Assembly: GCA_023052935.1 (NCBI GenBank)
Contig: CM041293.1
Span: forward strand, 176,381,600-176,445,599
Source of the DNA: Piezodorus guildinii
Taxonomy: Eukaryota > Arthropoda > Insecta > Hemiptera > Pentatomidae
Reading direction: 5' to 3'
Length of the DNA: 64,000 nucleotides
Below are positions 43,126-53,302 of the stretch, piece by piece. How positions within the stretch are numbered: the first letter of the stretch is position 1; each line of letters begins with the position of its first letter. Position numbers and translations under genes: made by a program. The notes beneath the pieces are model-generated. The model saw only the letters and a program-made list of their open reading frames with translations. It was not told where the DNA came from and did no database searches.

Positions 43126-44339
43126 TATAAAAACAATGTTATTTTATCAAAAACACAAAAATTGCATTAAAAAATATGTTTGCACTTTTCTCCTTTAGTT
43201 GTTTAATACCTTTCTGGCAACATTTGCTGACGACACAGCCATTTTATCATCCAATTCCGATCCTGAAGTAGCATCTCTAAATCTCCAAAGGCACCTTTCC
43301 CTTGTCGAAGACTGGTGTAAGGCTTGGCGAATTAAGGTGAACGAAAGCAAATGTACACACGTCACCTTCACCCTTCGACGTAAATCCTGTCCAACAGTTA
43401 AATTCAATTCCATACCGCTTCCTTCCTCAGACACAGTCCGGTACCTTGGCTTTTTACTAGACAAAAGACTGACGTGGAACCCACATACGAGACTTAAAAG
43501 GATAGAACTCAACCGCAGATTCGGCCGGTTATACAAATTACTAAAAGAAAATCTCATCTTACAGTCGACAACAAATTACTAATATATAAGACAGTACTGA
43601 AACCTATATGGACCTACGGACTTGAACTATGGGGGACAACTAAACATTCTAACATCAAACGTATCCAATCCTTCCAATCCAAAGTCCTCCGAACAATAGT
43701 TAATGCTCCTTATTACGTTACCAACTGTACCCTACACCATGACCTTAATGTTCCATTTATTTTAGACCTGGTACCATTCAAATTCCATCAGAACCTTCTT
43801 CATCATCCTAATCCTCTTGCTCAATCGCTTTCCAGCTTCACCCATCCCTACAATCCTCCTCGAAGATTGAAACGGCAGTGGCCCCGCGACGTTTTGTAAA
43901 CATTTATCTGGAGTTCTGACACTGGTCAGATCCTCCACTCATGTACTGTATGTTTGTGGCTATTCCGCTCTGGCTCGGCCTCCACTGGCATACACCAGTG
44001 AAGCGCTGAGTGGGAGGCGCTGGGATCTCTTGGATTCCGCTTCTCCCCTCACTTGTGGGGGGAGCAGCCGAGTCTAGGGTTCCTTTGGCTGATTGTATAT
44101 ATTGTATATAGTTAAGTATGCTTGTATGATTTTTATTTATTTCCCAACTTGTATTTATCTCTACTACAGGTTGTTGTTTTGATTTGTTTCTTGTTGCTTT
44201 TTTTTTGTATATATTTGAATTTATTTATTTCCGATTTTATGTAAATTGACTTTATCATTATTGGCTGTATATATTGTATGAATGTGTACTACATCTCTAT
44301 TACTACTGTTCATTATGCAACAAACTGTAATATTCCTCA

Positions 44340-44378
<39 letters not shown>

Positions 44379-44775
44379 GTTTAATAAATTCGATCATCTT
44401 GAGTATTCAGGTTTTATTTATCAATTCTAATAAGATTATGAGCCTACTTTTTTTTAAATCAACAAAATTAAAGTTACTTTAGAGAAAGAAAATTCAAAAT
44501 ATTGGCCATTAAGTCCCGTCAGATTATTTTAATCAGAATGAAACCTACGCCATATTAAAGCCCATCAAATTTTACATCAACATAGCGAGTTTAATCATAA
44601 TTGCTAGAGCTGTTTTTGAGAAAATCATAAATAGGTGCAAAATGCATAGTATAAAGTGGCCCTTCTATTTAGCCGATTTGAATGAAAAAGTTGCTGTAAC
44701 ATCTTGGGCATACAGTTGTTTTAAATATGAAATTTCAGTTTCGTAGGACTTGTGGTTTTTGCGCTTGACTTACCA

Positions 44776-44818
<43 letters not shown>

Positions 44819-44967
44819 CACGGACACGCAGACTTTTTTCGGAACATGGTTATTTGGACTCAGGGGACCCTAAAACGTGTATTTCCGTTGAAAACTGGAA
44901 AACGAAAATTTTCACGATCGCAATACTTTCCCTAGTATGTTTTTCACATATAAGTAAGCGAAAGTAA
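43126..44967 (+). mobile_element. HT repeat, plus, split by a Jockey insertion
   Basis: 43126-43208 (CAAAAATTGCATTAAAAAAT, CTCCTTTAGTTG) continues at 44375-44967, with the long (CA)n tract at 44779-44814 and an AAGTAAGCGAAAGTAA end. The 5' third is missing. Confidence 0.85.
43209..44374 (+). mobile_element. Jockey LINE, 5'-truncated, 12-bp TSD and poly(A)
   Basis: Reading starts in the RT at FADDTAILSS (catalytic FADD, about 43227), then LSLVEDWCKAWRIKVNESKC, VRYLGFLLDKRLTWNPHTRL, with a frameshift near 43560 after LKENLILQ, then in another frame LLIYKTVLKPIWTYGLELWG and a final NPPRRLKRQWPRDVL. A 3' UTR of about 430 bp and a 33-base A tail follow. AGTTGTTTAATA is duplicated at 43197-43208 and 44375-44386. 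It encodes only the C-terminal RT part. The insertion is late, since its target HT was already 5'-truncated or later lost its end. Confidence 0.92.
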
Positions 44968-45884
44968 AAAGGTGAATGTTGAATTATAAAGCTCAATGTA
45001 ATGCTAATATCTAGTATAGGAATATTTTCAGTTCATTGCAGTAGTGTTGAGTCAGTTAATCATCACAATTTCTTCAAGGACAAATATATTTGGTATAACT
45101 TATTACTTTCACTTACCTACACATATGAAATATATAGTAAGAGAAAGTTTTGCGATCGTGATAATTAGAAGATACCCCTCCCCTCACAAAATTTGAGCAG
45201 AACCCGAATAATGAATGAAATATACCAAATATAAACAAATTTCCTTCAAGACAAAACAAGAATAATTTAAATCGGTTCAGAAATAGCATATATAAAAACA
45301 TATCAAACATCGAAAAAGAAAAAAAAAACTGAATTAATAGCTAATGTAAGAGATTTTCTTTTTATTTTGATAAAATCGATTGTGGTAATTTAAAATGGAA
45401 TCAAGAAGGCCCCAAAAGAAAACGAATCAAAGATAAAAGACAAACCGTCAGTAAATCCTCGAGTGACAAGGTTGGAAATTGAATATCGGAAAGAGTCCCC
45501 TTAATGAGGTCTAGAAGAGGCCATTCAAGTCCAATTTTCACCTTAAATTCAATTGAGGATTTCCAAGTTGACGTGCGGAGGGGCTAACCGTCCCTAATTT
45601 GTTACAGTCTTCTTACCTCTCTCGTCCTATAGGGTCAAGTCTCTTCTATTAGTCATATCCAACTCTAACCAATCATCAACCACCTTTTTTTAATTCCTTT
45701 TTTTTTTTTTTTTTTTTTTTATTGAAAACATCTTTAGGGCTTAATGCGATTTTTGGGAGAGGTGAAATTTTTATTCCATGTGACGGTTTGCCTCACTAGT
45801 ATTCTAAGTCACATGCTCTAGACTGGCGTATGCGCAAAGGTCTGTGTGTGTCTTTACAAAATTGTACTATAGTTGAAGATAAAA
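44968..45884. other. Mostly unassigned, one HT fragment, a T tract
   Basis: HT minus fragment at 45102-45165 (ACTTTCACTTACC to GCGATCGTG). 45400-45600 is less AT-rich with no repeat match. A 26-T run at 45698-45720 may be the tail of a minus retroposon running to 45840. No coding frame. Confidence 0.4.
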
Positions 45885-46098
45885 GGTAGTTCAGAGGAAG
45901 ATGATTTAAACTATCGGCATCGAGTTTAATCAATCTTCGGAACCGTTTTCGAGAAAATCGAAAAAAGATGTAAAATGCATGGTATAAAGTGCCTCTTCTG
46001 GTAAGCTCATTTTGATGAAAAAAGTTTTGTAACTTCTCGGGCGTATATTTGTCTTAAATATGAAATTTCAGTTTCATAGGACTTACCATTTCCGCCCC
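45885..46098 (+). mobile_element. HT fragment
   Basis: Covers family core to the CGTTTCCGCCC-like block (here CCATTTCCGCCCC), with an internal deletion, then switches abruptly back to the start of the core in the next copy. Confidence 0.75.
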
Positions 46099-46691
46099 GG
46101 GTTCAGTTAGTTTTATCGGTTCTTCGTCACTCTTTATTAACTTTTACAAGCTTGTTTATACGATAGTATTTTTTATAAAAACTTTAGCTTTCCAACGGTA
46201 TTATTATATTCTTATGTCCAAAAACAAAAATTATAATTAAAAAAATATGTATCCAGTTTTCTTCCTTCGTTGGATATCTAGTTCGTTCAATTTATATATT
46301 AATCTGTTTTTTTTATCAATGGTGACAAGACGATATGGTTATTTTTATAATATCTACAAAATTAATGGGACTTTGGAGGAAGAAAATTTAAAATACCGAG
46401 ATTTAAGCCTTGTCAGGCTATTTCAATCAGAATGAAACTTACATGATATTAAAGCCCATCAAATTTATAGCGATATGCAGAGTTTAATCAAAATCGCTAG
46501 AGCCGTTTATGAGAAAATCGTAAAAAGGTGCGAAATTCCTGGTATAAATTAGCTCTTTTGGTAAACTGATTTTGATTATTTAAAAAGTAGCTGTAACATC
46601 TCAGGCAAAGACGCTCTAAAAAAAAATGAAATTTCAGTTTTATATAGCTTACCGTTTTCACGCTAGGCCTCACACACACACAGAACTTTTT

Positions 46692-47897
46692 AGCACTGTT
46701 TCCTACGATGCTGTATGCGTAGTATAATATTTTTTTAAAAACTATAATTAATAATTATACTTTTTCCTTTATGTTTCAAACAGTTTTAATTATAATTGAA
46801 ATGTCATTCTAATTGTGAAGAACCTAATGTTGGAGTACGCTGCTCTTTGAAGTACTAAATACCTTCTCAAAAGTAGCTTAATTAACTGGGCTGTCAAAAA
46901 TGCATTTTCTTAAAACAGTTTTCAATATTCCGCCAGCGTTTGTTATGATGACCAATTTTCATTCAGATAGCATATAACCATATATTATCTATTTTCTATT
47001 TCATATATACCACTATTGTAATACATGTTACTCGTGGAGCACATCCTATAATACTGTTATTGTATAAGCACTTGGTATAATTATTTTTACATGAGAAATT
47101 ACTCGTTAAGGTACAATCAGTTCTGAATTACCCAGTAATTAGTGCTTGAAAGTACACTTTTATCATGGCTTCCTAGTATCCATACGAATTCATTGTATAG
47201 CTCATCTGCAGTGATCGAGGAGAATTTAATTAGGCCTATATGTACTAGATTACCAGCTTACGTTTTGAACTATCTAATAAAATATAGCAGATATGCCTCT
47301 TTTGGCATTGATCTTATGGCAGGTGAACGCAGGAGGATCTACCAAAGAAAAGAGTAGAGATGGATGCTCACTGGGCTGCTTTAGAGAAACAAGGGAGAAC
47401 ACATATTCTTGAAAGATGGCAGAGGCGTTGGAACGTCTCATCTTCTAGAAGATGGACCTACCGCCTCATTCCCGATAACAAGGAGCTGTAGATTATTATC
47501 TCTTACTGGGCATGGTTGCTTCAGAACCTACTTAGCCCGATTCAAAATATAGGATAGCTCATCGTGCCCATCCTGGAACAAACAGTGGAACATACATTCT
47601 TCTCTTTTTCAGGATTCATTCGAGAAAAGTCCGAGCTAGAAACTAAATTAGGAACGCAATTGTCGCCAGAAAATGTAGTCGCTTCGATGATGACCAGCCA
47701 GGAGAGTTGGAGCGCTGTAGCTGATTATGCAGCACAAATTGGCAAAAGACGCAGAGAACAGGAGCACGAAAGGAGAGGAAGGGCATTAGGAGGTGGTTTT
47801 TTAGTGAGTAGGAATCTCACACTGTTGTGTGACTTGATTGTTGCACTTCGTCTCATGAAAAATTTTCCCCTAACCAAAAAAAAATAAATAAATAAAA
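46692..47897 (+). mobile_element. R1-clade-like LINE, 5'-truncated, inserted in HT
   Basis: Recognisable readings are all from the C-terminal end: IDLMAGERRRIYQRKE (47310-47356), ERWQRRW with RRWTYRLIPD (47400-47480), LTGHGCFRTYLARFKI-like (47495-47550), then EQTVEHTFFSFSGF, LETKLGTQLSPENVVASMM, SWSAVADYAAQIGKRR. These fit R1-type LINEs, in which a GHG.FR.YL, HT, CP and 'PENVV..M..S...W..V..F' series follows the RT. Several frame breaks. A-rich tail at 47878-47897; CACAGAACTTTTT and CACAGTACTTTTT flank it (one mismatch). The first ~500 bp have no recognisable coding sequence. Confidence 0.75.
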
Positions 47898-47952
47898 CAC
47901 AGTACTTTTTGCGTGACGTGTTCCTTTGTACTCAGGGGACCCTAAAACATGT

Positions 47953-48720
47953 ATTACTTTCACTTACTATATATAATAAGGGGAAGTATTGAGATCGTGA
48001 AAATTTTCAAATTCCAGTTTTCAACGGAAATACACATTTAAGGGTCCCCTGAGTCCAAATAACCAAGTCCCGCAAAAAGGTCTGTGTGTGTGTGGTAACT
48101 CCTGGGCGGAAACGGTAAGTCATATGAAACTGAAATTTCATATTTAAGACAACTATACGCCCGAGACGTGACCAAACCTTTTTCATCAAAATGTGCTTAC
48201 CAGAAGAGCCATTTTATACCATGCATTTTGCACGTTTTTTCAATTTTCTCGAAAACGGTTCTGACGATTTTGATTAAACTCTTTATATGGATATAAAATT
48301 TAATATCATATAGGTTTATTCTGATAAAGATAGTCTGAAAAGCAACTAAAGAAGAAAACTTTTTTTTTTTAATGCAATTTTTCGTTTTTAAACATAAGAA
48401 CAGTAATATGTAACAGTAACAGAACAGTAATATACATGTATGATATACCGTTGGAAAGTTTGAGATTTTAGAAAAAATATTATCTCATACACAAGCTTTT
48501 AAAAGTTAGTAGAGAGTGATAAAAAACCGATAAAACTAACTGATTATTTTAGATAATAATATAATAGATTTTTTAATAAAACACATGTTTCTATAGAAAT
48601 TCCATTTAAGTAATTCTTTAATGGTTTCACTCATTTTTATCCCTAACTGTAATTGAAAATTCTTTAATTGATTTTAAAAACGGAGGTAACGACCTGCACC
48701 GTGTGTTGCCCCGCCCCAGA
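47953..48720 (-). mobile_element. HT repeat, minus, nested in HT
   Basis: Starts TTACTTTCACTTACTATATA and ends near GTGTGTTGCCCCGCCCCAGA, with an internal deletion of about 120 bp near 48340. The host copy resumes at TTTGTTGAAAATGG. Confidence 0.88.
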
Positions 48721-48944
48721 TTTTGTTTGTTGAAAATGGAATACAAAAATTTTCACGATTGCAATAATTTCCCTCACCACATATTTTATATATAGGTAAG
48801 TGAAAGTAAAAAGTTAATAGTAAAATTAGAAATGCATACAGCGTGTCCCATAATTTTATCGTCGTAGTCTAAGAGCAGATACTAGACCTTGAGTAAAACA
48901 AACAAAGTTCTGACCATCCATGGTTCAATTCTTTATGCATTTTG

Positions 48945-49175
48945 TTTCTTTGTTTATTTATTTAACGTCCCTTTACGCTACTATGGCTAATCGGACGATG
49001 CAACAGTGTGAGTCCTAAATTTTGCGTATCCAGGTTTAATTATGTCTTTAATGAGTACCTAACACCGCACAGGCTACGAGACCACCTTTTAACGTCCCCT
49101 CCGAAGGTTAGCATAACTAAGGATTTTTTACTGCCATTAATAAATCCTAGGGCCACCTGCGGTCTTAAAAATCCT
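48945..49175 (-). mobile_element. tRNA-derived SINE, family 2, 5'-truncated
   Basis: Matches 33373-33600 (TTTATTTAACGTC, GCTAATCGGACGATGC, AACGTCCCCTCCG) and stops just before the B box at CCACCTGCGGTC. Confidence 0.8.
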
Positions 49176-49177
49176 GG

Positions 49178-49290
49178 CTCTTACGGTTAGCTGATTTTGA
49201 TGAAAAAGTGTCTGTAACATCTCGGGCGTATAGTGGTCTTAAATATGAAATTTCAGCTTTTTCGTATTCGCTCTGTAGTTACGACACTAT
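49178..49290 (+). mobile_element. HT fragment
   Basis: Family stretch GGCTCTTACGGTTAGCTGAT to GAAATTTCAGC, cut on both sides. The rest to 49560 is unassigned, with no good frame. Confidence 0.7.
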
Positions 49291-49566
49291 CTATTGTGAG
49301 ATTTTTCAGATATTTCCTTGGAGACTAAGTAGAATTTCTGTGAAAACGTTAAGAGACACATACTATCGGATGGTCAATGAAAGGCATTTAAAGAGCACAG
49401 GCTTCGAAAGGAGGACTGAAAGCTAACGAAGGACGAGAATACGAAGCAGAGAGCTTAAGGATTCAGCCTGTATCGATTCCTGTCCTAAGGACACTCCACA
49501 GTCCGGGCAATTACTAAGCCTTTCAAGGACACTTAAGTCCTGTCCAATATATAGGACACTTTGTAT

Positions 49567-49860
<294 letters not shown>

Positions 49861-49930
49861 ATTTATAATAAAAATTATTTTCTATTCTATTCTATAAATT
49901 AAAGTATCAACTTAAATGATAAAAAAACCT

Positions 49931-50199
49931 GAGTCCCTACAACCCATTTATGGTCCTGGGCTTAGTGGATGCAGAGATTCTACACTGAGATGACACTCAG
50001 CCGCTAGGTTTTTCCCCATTTGTTGGTACCCACTTTATAGAGGCTGTATATGCCCTAGGAGAGTCCCCATACCCCAGGGTTGTCTAACTCTTAAAATAAT
50101 AATATAAATAATTACCATACTATAGCTGGTGTCCGAACTCGGTGCCTGGAGAGCAGTAGACTAGTGCAGTATCCACTAGACCACGCCGCTCCCCACAGT
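49931..50199 (-). mobile_element. tRNA-derived SINE, family 1
   Basis: Minus-strand head GAGCGGCGTGGTCTAGTGGA, damaged B box (GAGTTCGGACACC), body CCTCTATAAAGTGGGTACC and tail of T on its own strand (plus AAAAAAA at 49921-49927). Matches 23914 and 51519. Confidence 0.85.
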
Positions 50200-50295
50200 C
50201 TCAACTAAATACATCTTTAATTGGCAGCCATTTTGAAACCAAACTACTGATTTTACCGCCGTGTTGTTAGGGTGTGCATTAGGTGACTCGTTACA

Positions 50296-50812
50296 TCTAT
50301 ACTAATATTATAAAGCTGACGAGTTTGTTTCTTTGTCTTAAAAATTACTAGTTCGAATTGCAAAATTCTTTTTGTGTTAGATATACCGATTATCGAGGAA
50401 GGCTTTAGGCTATAAAACATTACGCTGCGACTAATAAGAGTGAAGAAAATGTGGAAAAAAAACGGAGAAAATCAACCTCGCATCCCAACCATTCTAAATT
50501 ATTTACCTTTTAATTTGAAAAGAATTCAATTTCCCGTTAAGTTATCTTTTGCCGTAACAATTAATCAATCTCAGGTGCAAAGATTTAAACAGGTAGAAAT
50601 CGATTTACGTCAATACTGCTTTTCTCACGGCCAACTATATGTCGCATTGTCAAGATCTGGTTGCGGAGAAAATCAGAATGTTCTTCCGTCACAAGAAAAT
50701 AAAACTAAAAATATGATTTACGCAGAAGTACTTTAAAATATATTCTTTTAAAAACTTATTACTCGCAATCATAACAAAAATTGACGCAGACGAAGTAGCG
50801 GGCAACAGCTAG
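50296..50812 (+). mobile_element. Helitron, non-autonomous
   Basis: Starts A|TCTATACTAATATTATAAAGC and ends GGGCAACAGCTAG|T, as at 17870-18941. 517 bp. It retains the end of the helicase gene (next entry) and no Rep nuclease. Confidence 0.9.
50440..50736 (+). pseudogene. Helitron Pif1-like helicase, C-terminal fragment
   Basis: Readable as LPFNLKRIQFPVKLSFAVTI, NQSQVQRFKQVEIDL, then CFSHGQLYVALSRSG, CGENQNVLPSQE and KTKNMIYAEVL. FPVKL.FA.TINKSQGQ and SHGQLYVALSR are motifs V and VI of the Helitron helicase; here the usual SQGQ reads SQVQ. The upstream start MKKMWKKNGEN is not a genuine start but the joined non-coding 5' end. The helicase normally unwinds DNA in rolling-circle transposition; this is under one sixth of the usual protein. 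Confidence 0.85.
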
Positions 50813-51423
50813 TTAGTTATAAATTTTGAGAAAGAAAAAAAGGCAAGTCGTTACTCAGAAAAGCTGCGTTAGGATGAGAAGACCAATTTTTTTATGTTTT
50901 TCATTCGATATTTTGTTTCTACGTAGAACATCGTATTTTTGGGTAAATGGTAAAGTGATTTATCCTTTTCTTATTAAAAATAAGATAAGGTTTATTTGTG
51001 AAAATAATAATAATAGAAAATATTATAAATTTCTCCTGACTCAAACGGAACCCTAATAATGATTTAAAGAATATGAGCTAAGTTCCCTCCATCTCCACCA
51101 GAGGTAGCTGTAATACTTCACCGCCACAGCCTCTATCATCGCGTAAGATTTATTCTCGTGTGAAATTCCGTTTTAATAGAATTACAAGAGCGGTAAAGGC
51201 AGAGGGCTTCTCAAAAGAGCGCTCACTCAACCATAGCCCTTTTGTTAGCTTTCACATCTTCCCAAATGTTGGCTTCTCAAATATTCCGACAACTTCACTG
51301 CCTTATAAGGACACAAACCCTTCGGTTATGGGAGACTAAAACATTTTTTAAACCCTATGATATAAATATCAGAACGATTTGTGCTACTTAGGCTTTAGTA
51401 TTAATTTTTATTATTTTTTTTTC
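50813..51423. other. Unassigned; GC-richer part at 51060-51350
   Basis: No repeat match. The part from about 51060 to 51350 is less AT-rich (CTCCACCAGAGGTAGC, CACCGCCACAGCC). No frame worth calling. Candidate single-copy host sequence. Confidence 0.4.
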
Positions 51424-51518
51424 ATACATAATAGAAAGGAAAAGTTTTGCGATTGCGAAAAGATTCGAATTTGAGTTTCCAACGGCGATACACATCTTTG
51501 GTTCACTACGTACAAATT

Positions 51519-51713
51519 AGGGGAGCGGCGTGGTCTAGTGGGTAGAGCGCTGTGTTCCGGGTCCTGGGTTCGAATTCCGGTTGTGGCGGAATATTATTTA
51601 TTATGTTAATTCGGCGGGGGCGCGAACCCGGGGCATGGAGACCCTCCTGAGGCAGACCCAGCCTCTATTAAGTGGGTACCCAAAAATAGGGAAAAACCTG
51701 GCGGCTGAACGTG

Positions 51714-51717
<4 letters not shown>
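51519..51717 (+). mobile_element. tRNA-derived SINE, family 1
   Basis: GAGCGGCGTGGTCTAGTGGG (A box), GGGTTCGAATTCCGG (B box), body with CATGGAGACCCTCCTGAGG and CCTGGCGGCTG, then directly the T tract. Confidence 0.87.

Positions 51718-51784
<67 letters not shown>
51718..51784 (+). repeat. (T)67 tract, SINE tail
   Basis: An uninterrupted T run at the 3' end of the SINE. Family 1 copies at 23914 and 49931 also end in T on their own strand. Confidence 0.9.
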
Positions 51785-51785
<1 letters not shown>

Positions 51786-52009
51786 ACACAAATAACTTTA
51801 TCCCACAAAATGGTCTGTGTGTGTGTGGGAAGTCTAGCTCGTTAAGGCTTCGCAACACAGTGAGAGAAGAGCTCGATGAAACATCGTGATAGCGAGATCT
51901 TATGATAGCTAACGGAAAAGGCTAATCTCTCCTAGTTTATTACCACTTTCAATGATTCTTTTATTATTTTGTAGGAAATTGGTATTTATTTATTGATTCA
52001 TTAGGAAAA

Positions 52010-52160
52010 ACGGGTTATTTGTATTCGTTTTTCGGGTTCTACGTATGTTAAAACGTAAACCCTTAAATTTCGAGAGAGGAGAAGCCCTTATTTTATTTTT
52101 CTGGTCGATTACAAGGGATCGATATGGAGAATAATAAACCAAAAGTGTAATATACACATC
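52010..52160 (+). mobile_element. Unclassified retroposon end (family B)
   Basis: TATTCGTTTTTCGGGTTCTA, CGTAAACCCTTAAATTTCG, GATCGATATGGAGAATAATA match the element at 31925. 51841-52009 is unassigned. Confidence 0.45.
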
Positions 52161-52165
52161 ATCAC

Positions 52166-52285
52166 CACATTATTTTTACTTTTACTTACCTCTACATGAA
52201 ATATGTAGAAAGGAGAAGTGTTGCTATCGTAAAAATTTCCAAATTCTAGTTTTCAACAGAAATACTTGTATCAGACCCAGAGTCT
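52166..52285 (-). mobile_element. HT fragment, minus
   Basis: Terminal 120 bp: TTTTTACTTTTACTTACCTC to CAACAGAAATACTTG. Confidence 0.75.
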
Positions 52286-52289
52286 GTTC

Positions 52290-52562
52290 TAAAGGGGCTG
52301 ATTTGAGAAGCTCGTAAAAATGGTTTTTCCATTGCGATAGGACATAACTCTGGCAGGCCACTATGTTCCCAACCTGGTCTCTACAAGTTTCATGTACATT
52401 TCTTCAAGGTATTCTCTTTCTATTGATGATCTTGAAAAGGTCCCTTGATCTATTTTCCTTCGAGTATTTTTCAGCCCTCTCTAATTCATCCTTTTCTCTC
52501 TGTCTTTTTTTCCTTTGATTATGTCGCTTTTCCTCTCTCCTCTTCCTTCGGTATTCCTCAAC
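52290..52562 (-). pseudogene. LINE fragment upstream of the RT
   Basis: Minus strand reads YRRKRREEKRHNQRKKRQRE, KDELERAEKYSKENRSRDLF, KIINRKRIP, then a stop, RNVHETCRDQVGNIVACQSY, VLSQWKNHFYELLK. The basic coiled part, then 'R.LF..I...' and 'D..GN.V......V...W..HF..LL' is the linker ahead of the RT in RTE-type LINEs. One stop and no RT. It sits between two HT fragments of opposite orientation. Confidence 0.65.
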
Positions 52563-52796
52563 AGCTCTCAACATCTTAGGCATATAGTTATCTTAAGTAT
52601 AAATTTTTGGTTTCTATCGACTTTTCTTTTGGAGCTGGACTTACCACACACACTCACAGACCTTTTTGTGGTACTTGTTATTTGGACTCGAGGGATCCTA
52701 AAACTCATATTTCCGTTAACAACTAGAATTCGAAAACTTTTGCAATCTTAATAACTTCCCTTACTTTATATTTCGCATATAGGTAAGTGAAAGTAA
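52563..52796 (+). mobile_element. HT fragment, plus
   Basis: Terminal part with short CA tract, GGATCCTAAAACTC and the final GGTAAGTGAAAGTAA. Confidence 0.78.
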
Positions 52797-53302
52797 AAAC
52801 CTTCGTAACTAGTGAAACATAATAGTAACAAGAGAGAGACTCTAATAAAGTTAACAAACATTAAATACTTTGTTGCAGAATTAATCCATAGAATAATAAG
52901 ACAGACCGAAGGGATTGATGTTACTAATTCACATATGGTTAATTAATGTTTGTGTAGCTCTAACACAATCTAACTTACCTCAAGTTGAGCCAAGCAAGGC
53001 AAACAATAATTTATAATTCAGAAGTTACAGTAACTGGCTTAATTGCCACGATCATATTAAACTGAACTGAATTAACAATTTATTAAAGAATTATTTAAAT
53101 ATAGAATTAATAATTTATTACTTACTTATATATGGAATGTAGGAAAAATAAATCATGAAAAATTTTTCAATTACAAAAAATACTAAAAGCAATTTATGTA
53201 ACCAAAAATAACAATAAACAGTTACTTATAAAACAGATACCAAAAATCTAGGTACTCATTACGCTGACATAATAAATAATATAAAATTTTAATAAAAAAA
53301 AA
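52797..53302. other. No feature recognised
   Basis: AT-rich, no repeat match, no convincing frame. Confidence 0.4.

Larger units (their letters stand above)
46099..48808 (+). mobile_element. HT repeat, plus, interrupted by R1 and by a second HT
   Basis: Pieces 46099-46691, 47898-47952 and 48733-48808 are in family order and one orientation. The first gap is the R1 insertion (46692-47897), the second an HT in opposite orientation (47953-48720). The final piece ends GGTAAGTGAAAGTAA. Confidence 0.85.
51424..51840 (-). mobile_element. HT repeat fragment, minus, split by a SINE
   Basis: 51424-51518 (GTTTTGCGATTGCG to ACGTACAAATTA) resumes at about 51785-51840 (CACAAATAAC and TGGTCTGTGTGTGTG). 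ACAAATTA / ACAAATAA are likely duplication remnants. Confidence 0.75.

Noticed and set aside
45113..45310. 65-codon Phe/Leu-rich minus-strand frame
   Set aside because: Low-complexity translation of AT-rich DNA overlapping an HT end; no supporting similarity.
50440..50736. Host Pif1 helicase gene
   Set aside because: It lies between Helitron ends, lacks the ATPase motifs I-IV and recurs as a damaged copy at 18090-18250.
51601..51858. Frames with long poly-Lys or poly-Phe
   Set aside because: They come from the 67-T SINE tail; likewise 44282-44482 comes from the Jockey A tail.
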